From Brevibacillus brevis (lineage in GTDB: Bacteria > Bacillota > Bacilli > Brevibacillales > Brevibacillaceae), in contig NZ_CP041767.1 in NCBI RefSeq assembly GCF_022026395.1, positions 1,251,501 to 1,315,500 of the forward strand: a stretch of 64,000 nucleotides of DNA, in the 5' to 3' direction. The position numbers were made by a program, and so were the translations under genes. Under the pieces are notes generated by a model. It saw only the letters and a program-made list of their open reading frames with translations. It was not told where the DNA came from and ran no database searches. The stretch's first letter is position 1; each line of letters starts with the position of its first letter. This document shows positions 59,217 through 64,000 of this stretch, piece after piece.

Positions 59217-60821
59217 CTGTTCGAACGTTTAACAATCAAATGGAAAATTATGCTGCTCTCCGTCGGAATCGTTCTTTTTTCCTTGATCATCGGAAACTTG
59301 ATCATGGCCGGAGGGATTATTCGGATTACGGAAACCCAACTGGGACAACGGCTGATGACCACAGCGCGCACGGTTGCGACGATTCCGAATGTACAAAAAA
59401 GCATTCAGGAACCAGACGGATGGAAGGTGATCCAACCGACAGCAAACAACCTGCGCGTCGTCAATGATGTGACGTATATCGTCGTGCTGAATATGGAGCG
59501 TGTCCGTTATTCAGACCCATTAGATGGGCGGATTGGTACGGTGTTTATGGACCCTGCGGTTGATGAGGCCTATGCCGAGCACTCCTATTTTCAAAAAGTC
59601 AAAGGAGAGATGGGAATGGCTCTGCGGGCCTACGTGCCGATCATGGATGACCAGCATCAGCAGGTGGGTGTTGTCTTGGTCGGACGTGTCATGCCTGATG
59701 TTTGGGGGATCTTGTACAGCGAGCGAAACAATATTGCACTGACCTTTTTCTTCTCCTTATTGTTCGGGGTGTGGGGTTCCTATCAGTTGGCCCGTCACAT
59801 GAAAAAGCAGATGCTCGACCTGGAGCCGGACGAAATCGCGCGAATCCTGGTAGAGAGAACCGCAACCTTCCATGCCATGCATGAGGGAGTCATCGCCATC
59901 GACAATCGGGAGAGAATTACGATCTTTAATGACAGGGCGAAGCAAATTTTTGGCATCGAAGGAGAGGTGCTGGGCAAGCACATACGGTCTGTCCTGCACG
60001 ACACCAGATTACCAGAAGTGCTGGAGCTTCGCCAGAATTTTACCAACACGGAAATTCACGTCGGCAATACACTGCTCTGGTCCAACCGTTTTCTGATCAA
60101 GGTCGAGGAAAAGATCGTCGGCGCGATTGCGATTTTTCAGGACAGAACAGAAGTGGCGAGAATGGCGGAGGAACTGACAGGCGTAAAAGAATTCGTCGGT
60201 GCGCTGCGGGTACAAAACCACGAGCACATGAACCATTTGCATACCATCGCAGGCTTGCTCCAGCTCCATCAGCATGAAAAGGCGCTCGCGTATTTGTTCG
60301 AGGTCAACGAGCAGCAGGAGGAGCTCATCTCCTTTTTAACGACGCGGATCATGGATGAGAATTTATCAGGGCTATTGATTGGCAAAGTAAGTCGCGGAAG
60401 AGAGCTGGGTATTCGAGTTGTGATTGATCGCAGGAGTCATCTGGAACGTTTTCCGCCGTACATGGATCATCATAATTTCGTGCTCATTTTGGGGAATCTG
60501 ATCGAGAATGCCTTTGATTCACTGGAGCAAATCGAACGCGAGGAGAAGGAGATTATGATCAGTATCGAGCAAGACGAAGAGATTTGCTCCATCCTGGTGG
60601 AGGACAATGGAATCGGCATGGACGAAGAGACGCGCCGACACATGCTGGAACGGGGATTTTCTACGAAAGAACGCGCGCACCGTGGACTTGGTCTGCATCT
60701 GGTGCAGCAGCTGGTCAATAAAGGGAGAGGCGAGCTGGTTTGCCATTCGGCACGCGGAGAAGGGGCCAGCTTTCTTATAACGTTTCCGATGGGGGTGGTG
60801 GAGAGTCATGGAGAAGGATAA
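59217..60821 (+). CDS. dctS: Dicarboxylate-responsive sensor kinase (DctS, CitA/DcuS family), possible CTG start
   Basis: About 534 residues. A short cytoplasmic start, TM1 (IMLLSVGIVLFSLIIGNLIM), a periplasmic-type PASC sensor with RYSDPLDGRIGT and AYVPIMDDQHQQVGVVLVGRVM, TM2, a cytoplasmic PAS (HEGVIAIDNRERITIFNDRAKQIFG), then the CitA-type phospho-acceptor region LRVQNHEHMNHLHTIAGLLQLH and the HATPase (NFVLILGNLIENAFDSL, DNGIGMDEETRRHM, HRGLGLHLVQQLV). AAGGAAAG precedes a CTG at 59217 by 7 bases; GTG codons at 59175 and 59181 have no SD and would lengthen the cytoplasmic tail. It overlaps dctR by 14 bases. Confidence 0.87.
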   Translation: MFERLTIKWKIMLLSVGIVLFSLIIGNLIMAGGIIRITETQLGQRLMTTARTVATIPNVQKSIQEPDGWKVIQPTANNLRVVNDVTYIVVLNMERVRYSDPLDGRIGTVFMDPAVDEAYAEHSYFQKVKGEMGMALRAYVPIMDDQHQQVGVVLVGRVMPDVWGILYSERNNIALTFFFSLLFGVWGSYQLARHMKKQMLDLEPDEIARILVERTATFHAMHEGVIAIDNRERITIFNDRAKQIFGIEGEVLGKHIRSVLHDTRLPEVLELRQNFTNTEIHVGNTLLWSNRFLIKVEEKIVGAIAIFQDRTEVARMAEELTGVKEFVGALRVQNHEHMNHLHTIAGLLQLHQHEKALAYLFEVNEQQEELISFLTTRIMDENLSGLLIGKVSRGRELGIRVVIDRRSHLERFPPYMDHHNFVLILGNLIENAFDSLEQIEREEKEIMISIEQDEEICSILVEDNGIGMDEETRRHMLERGFSTKERAHRGLGLHLVQQLVNKGRGELVCHSARGEGASFLITFPMGVVESHGEG

Positions 60822-61569
60822 CGATCACATTCGCGTACTGATTATGGAAGACGATCCGATGGTACAGGAAATCAACAAACAGTTCATTGAGCGCGTCCCG
60901 GGCTTCGTCGTGGTCGGAATTGCAGCCAACGGGGCAGATGGACTCAAGCTAGTGAATGAGCTCAATCCTGACTTGGTGATCATTGATATTTTCATGCCGA
61001 TCCAGGACGGGGTGAAGGCGCTGATGGAGCTGCGTGCCGCCAAACATGCAGTGGACGTCATCGTCGTGACAGCCGCAAAGGACAAAACCACGATTCAATC
61101 GATGCTGCGCAATGGGGCAATGGACTATATTATCAAGCCGTTCCAGTTTGAGCGGATCAAGCAGTCGTTGGAAAATTATCGAGAGTTTCGCCGACGGATT
61201 GATTGGGAGGGAACCGCATCCCAGGATGAAGTCGACCAACTGCTATTCCGCAAAAGCCCGGAAAAAGAACAAGCCGATGCCACTATTGGCAGGGCAGTGC
61301 TGCCGAAGGGACTGCACGCTGTCACCATGGAGCAGATCATGCGCCAGATCGAGAAAGAGAGTCAGCCGCTCTCGGCAGATGACGTGGCCGAACGCGTAGG
61401 GATCGCGAGAGTAACAGCTAGACGCTATTTGGACTATCTGGAGAAGAGCGGGAGTGTCAGAATGGATGTCAGCTATGGTGGGGTAGGCAGACCGACGAAT
61501 CGCTATGTACGTGTCACTCCACAAGATGCGGGGGGCACGGGAGGTAAGGAGCGCCATGGTCGATTATGA
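60808..61569 (+). CDS. dctR: Response regulator DctR (CitB/DcuR family)
   Basis: 253 residues. Receiver: VLIMEDDPMVQEIN, DLVIIDIFMPIQDGVKAL (phospho-Asp), VTAAKDKTTIQ and YIIKPFQFERIKQSL. C-terminal HTH of the DcuR type: PLSADDVAERVGIARVTARRYLDYLEKSGSVRMDVSYGGVGRP. Co-transcribed with dctS (14-base overlap). Predicted targets are dctA, which carries four direct repeats upstream, and perhaps dctB. The ATG follows GGTGGAG. Confidence 0.88.
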   Translation: MEKDNDHIRVLIMEDDPMVQEINKQFIERVPGFVVVGIAANGADGLKLVNELNPDLVIIDIFMPIQDGVKALMELRAAKHAVDVIVVTAAKDKTTIQSMLRNGAMDYIIKPFQFERIKQSLENYREFRRRIDWEGTASQDEVDQLLFRKSPEKEQADATIGRAVLPKGLHAVTMEQIMRQIEKESQPLSADDVAERVGIARVTARRYLDYLEKSGSVRMDVSYGGVGRPTNRYVRVTPQDAGGTGGKERHGRL

Positions 61570-62923
61570 AGCCTTGTTAGGCTCGCTGTTTGATATCGTA
61601 CACGTAACAGACGCAGAAGGCAGGACCTTGTTTTGCTCGGGAAGCTATGAGGAATTTTTCGGAATCGATCCCAGGGAGATGATGGGCAAGCCGATTGAAG
61701 AGTTTTATCATCACGGTTATTTTGCGCCAACGATCACGATGCGGGTCATTCGCGACAAGAAAAAGATACACACGATTCAAACCACCCGCAAAAATCGTAA
61801 GCTTTTTGTGGAAGGTACACCGATTTGGGATCAGGACGGGAATTTTAACGGAGTGATCCATACGTTCATTGATATAACGAGCCAGGAGCAACTTCAGCAG
61901 GAATTAAATGAAGTCAAGTACGTCGGAACGGTCTTGCAGAGTGAAATGACCAAGGAGAACAACAGGCAAAAAGGAGAGACTAGCTTGATCTACCGCAGTC
62001 AGTCCATGGAGCAAGTCGCCATGATGGCAAAAAAACTGTCGCAGGTAGAATCATCCATGATCCTGCTAGGGGAATCAGGCGTCGGAAAAGGCGTACTGGC
62101 AAAATACATCCACGAGTGCAGTCCGCGGGTGGACAAGCCATTCGTGCATATCAATTGCGGAGCCATTCCCGAGACATTGCTGGAGTCAGAACTGTTTGGC
62201 TATGAAAAGGGTGCTTTTACGGGAGCAGACAAGGATGGCAAGGCAGGTTTGATTGAAAAGGCAAACGGAGGCACGCTGTTTTTGGACGAGATCGGGGAGA
62301 TGTCACTCTCCTTGCAAGTGAAGCTGTTGAATGTGTTGCAAGAAAAAACGATTACGCCCGTAGGCAGCTCTGTTTCGCGAAAAGTCGATGTAAAGCTGAT
62401 CACGGCCACGAATAAAAACCTGCGGCAAATGGTCAAGGAAGGCAAATTTCGCGAGGATTTGTACTATCGCATTCACGTCGTCCCGTTAGAAATTCCACCG
62501 CTGCGCGAACGACAGGAAGAGATACCCGTGCTCGTTCATTACTTTCTCAATGTCTTTTCGCAAAAGTACTGCTTGGAGAGACAGCTCGCAGATACCTGCT
62601 ATCGCATCCTCAGTGAATACGATTGGCCTGGCAATGTGAGAGAGTTGGAAAATGTAGTGGAACGGCTCGTCGTTACGTCTCACGATACCCTCATTACGCC
62701 CGCGCAAATTCCGCGTTACATACATAACCAAGAGTACAGGGAGCACAAGGGGATCAAGGTTGATCGTGTAATGCAGATGCAGGAGGCAATGGACGAGGTG
62801 GAGCGGCAGCTCGTGCACCGGGCGTATGAGCAGCATAAAACGACGACAAAGGTAGCGGAAGCGCTCGGAATCAGCCAGCCGTCTGCAAGTCGCAAGCTGC
62901 GAAAATGGCTATGCACCATTTGA
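61556..62923 (+). CDS. Sigma-54-dependent transcriptional activator with PAS domain
   Basis: 455 residues in three parts: a PAS sensor (1-110: LFDIVHVTDAEGRTLFCSGSYEEFFGIDPREMMG), an AAA+ domain (about 150-380) with Walker A GESGVGKG, GAFTGA loop (FGYEKGAFTGADKD), Walker B GGTLFLDEIGEM and YRIHVVPLEIPPLRERQEEI, then a Fis-type HTH (TTKVAEALGISQPSASRKLRKW). The ATG at 61556 follows AAGGAG; it overlaps dctR by 14 bases. Thus it shares one transcript with dctSR. It has no receiver domain, so it is controlled by its PAS ligand. No -24/-12 promoter was recognised in the window. Confidence 0.9.
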   Translation: MVDYEALLGSLFDIVHVTDAEGRTLFCSGSYEEFFGIDPREMMGKPIEEFYHHGYFAPTITMRVIRDKKKIHTIQTTRKNRKLFVEGTPIWDQDGNFNGVIHTFIDITSQEQLQQELNEVKYVGTVLQSEMTKENNRQKGETSLIYRSQSMEQVAMMAKKLSQVESSMILLGESGVGKGVLAKYIHECSPRVDKPFVHINCGAIPETLLESELFGYEKGAFTGADKDGKAGLIEKANGGTLFLDEIGEMSLSLQVKLLNVLQEKTITPVGSSVSRKVDVKLITATNKNLRQMVKEGKFREDLYYRIHVVPLEIPPLRERQEEIPVLVHYFLNVFSQKYCLERQLADTCYRILSEYDWPGNVRELENVVERLVVTSHDTLITPAQIPRYIHNQEYREHKGIKVDRVMQMQEAMDEVERQLVHRAYEQHKTTTKVAEALGISQPSASRKLRKWLCTI

Positions 62924-62972
62924 CACAGATGTACGATAATGGGGAGAGAACCCGGAGGAGGAGACTGGACAG

Positions 62973-63902
62973 ATGAACAAAGGGAAAGCATTGCGAGCGG
63001 GCGATACAATCGGAGTAGTGGCAACCTCTAGCCCTGCTACAGAAGAAGTGCTGAACAAAGCAATGGCAGAGCTGCAAGGTTTGGGATACAAGGTGAAAAT
63101 ATCGGATACGTGCCGAGAATCGTACGGTGGGTATTTGGCGGGAACTCCTGAGCAACGAGCGGCTGAGCTAAATGCCATGTTCGTCGACGAGGAAGTAGAC
63201 GGGATCATGTGCATGCGTGGCGGTTACGGTTCCCCGCAAATCCTGTCTTTGCTCGACTATGACCTCATCGCCCAAAACCCGAAGCTGTTTATCGGCTACA
63301 GCGACATTACGGCGCTGCATACCGTTTTTGGACAGCGTGCGAATCTGGCTACCCTTCACGGACCGATGGCTACCTCAGACATTGCGCATGGATTGGATGA
63401 CTGGTCCAAGCAATATTTGCTGCGCGCCATGACTCGCCCCGAGCCATTGGGAGCGATCATGAATCCGCCGGGGGAAGAAATCGTCTGTCTCGTCGAAGGT
63501 CAGGCAGCTGGACCTGTAGTCGGCGGGAATCTCGCCCTCGTCTCCGCGTTGATGGGGACCCCGTACCAGCTCGATACGAGAGGCAAGCTGTTGTTTTTGG
63601 AGGATATCGACGAGGAGCCGTACCGGATTGACCGCATGCTGACACAGCTTGCTCAGGGTGGCTTGTTTGATGATTGTGCGGGCGTCGTCATCGGGACCTG
63701 GACCGATTGTGAGCCGAAAAAGCGCGAAGGCTTCTCAGTCTGGGATGTGTTTCAAAATATCGTCGTACCGTACGGAAAGCCGACCATCTGGAACATACAG
63801 ATCGGGCATGGCGCGTGCAACATTGCTCTCCCTCTGGGCGTAGAGGCCAGTCTCGACGCGACAAACGGTGAGCTGGTGATCGAAGAAAGTGTAACGATAT
63901 AA
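62973..63902 (+). CDS. LD-carboxypeptidase, S66 family
   Basis: Serine peptidase that removes D-Ala from tetrapeptides in wall recycling, or MccF-like immunity hydrolase, 309 residues, cytoplasmic. N-terminal GDTIGVVATSSPATEE, MCMRGGYGSPQILSLLDY (oxyanion and substrate loop), nucleophile Ser in FIGYSDITALHTVF, Glu in LFLEDIDEEPYRIDRML, and a late His in IGHGACNIALPLG. The ATG follows GGAGGAG. Because the ThiF pair is in the same window it is tempting to link it to microcin-like immunity, but it is 35 kb away and more likely housekeeping. Confidence 0.88.
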   Translation: MNKGKALRAGDTIGVVATSSPATEEVLNKAMAELQGLGYKVKISDTCRESYGGYLAGTPEQRAAELNAMFVDEEVDGIMCMRGGYGSPQILSLLDYDLIAQNPKLFIGYSDITALHTVFGQRANLATLHGPMATSDIAHGLDDWSKQYLLRAMTRPEPLGAIMNPPGEEIVCLVEGQAAGPVVGGNLALVSALMGTPYQLDTRGKLLFLEDIDEEPYRIDRMLTQLAQGGLFDDCAGVVIGTWTDCEPKKREGFSVWDVFQNIVVPYGKPTIWNIQIGHGACNIALPLGVEASLDATNGELVIEESVTI

Positions 63903-63923
63903 CGAGATTGCTTTTTCTTTCAA

Positions 63924-63966
63924 GAAGGCTTCCCCAACTATCGCAGAGTTGGTGGAGGCCTTTTTG
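63924..63966 (+). terminator. Rho-independent terminator
   Basis: AAGGCTTCC...CCAAC / GTTGG...GGAGGCCTT imperfect stem, T run after. It ends the carboxypeptidase gene near the window edge. Confidence 0.8.
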
Positions 63967-64000
63967 GGTTATTTTGAAAAATAAGGAAACAGGACGTTTG

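Noticed and set aside
62973..63902. LD-carboxypeptidase as an MccF-type immunity gene for the ThiF operon
   Set aside because: Far away, separate transcription unit, and S66 peptidases are common housekeeping genes.
1..64000. CRISPR array, rRNA or tRNA genes, insertion sequences, prophage genes
   Set aside because: No regularly spaced repeats, tRNA cloverleaf, transposase, integrase or phage structural gene was found.

Overview
The window looks like a chromosomal segment of a Brevibacillus-type member of the Paenibacillaceae. This is inferred from family content (a BcII-like class B1 metallo-beta-lactamase, DUF2243/DUF3231/DUF2512/DUF441 proteins, glnKL, dctB/dctS/dctR, khtTU, a CbiH60-type cobalamin operon), strong AAGGAG/GGAGG Shine-Dalgarno (SD) sites, frequent TTG/GTG starts and mid-range GC. 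No database search was possible.

Layout. 1-5.6 kb: truncated metallo-beta-lactamase, a secreted basic protein, a DHA2 drug exporter with its PadR regulator, small membrane proteins and an ADP-ribosylglycohydrolase. 5.6-8.2 kb: DUF3231 and DUF2512 proteins, a manganese catalase and a DUF4367-like protein. 8.3-13.6 kb: a glutamine-type ABC importer (ATPase, lipoprotein, two permeases) followed by a GlnK/GlnL-like two-component system. 13.7-17.2 kb: a nosD-nosL-nosY-nosF copper-centre maturation operon with no nosZ in the window; nosD appears to start at CTG. 17.4-23.5 kb: an acidic protein, an FMN glutamate synthase-like protein, a peroxiredoxin, a polytopic membrane protein and a large TerD-like protein. 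Two near-identical structured RNA elements (19465-19534 and 21292-21370) lie here, each carrying a stretch that imitates the 3' tail of 16S rRNA.

23.6-28.5 kb: an apparently AT-richer five-gene operon with two ThiF/E1-like paralogues, a DUF441 membrane protein, an alpha/beta-hydrolase lipoprotein and a homocitrate/isopropylmalate synthase-like barrel fused to a cupin. I recognise no described pathway, and it is the best candidate for an undescribed biosynthetic system. 28.5-29.2 kb: a VanX-like D-Ala-D-Ala dipeptidase.

29.4-48.9 kb: a cobalamin riboswitch with terminator and three tandem palindromes, then 20 tightly packed, often 4-base-overlapping genes (cobO, cobD, cobU, cobS, cobC, cbiB, cbiH60, cbiX, cbiJ, cbiC, cbiD, cbiET, cbiL, cbiF, cbiG, cbiA, cbiP, cobT, sumT, sirC). 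They give an almost complete early-cobalt-insertion route from uroporphyrinogen III to adenosylcobalamin.

48.9-64 kb: GNAT acetyltransferase, TlpA/ResA-like thioredoxin with a membrane partner, KhtTU potassium/proton antiporter, and a C4-dicarboxylate module (DctA-type symporter with a cre-like site and 9-bp repeats; DctB binding protein; DctS/DctR). DctSR is co-transcribed with a sigma-54 activator. The rest is an acidic cell-surface protein, a second two-component system and an LD-carboxypeptidase.
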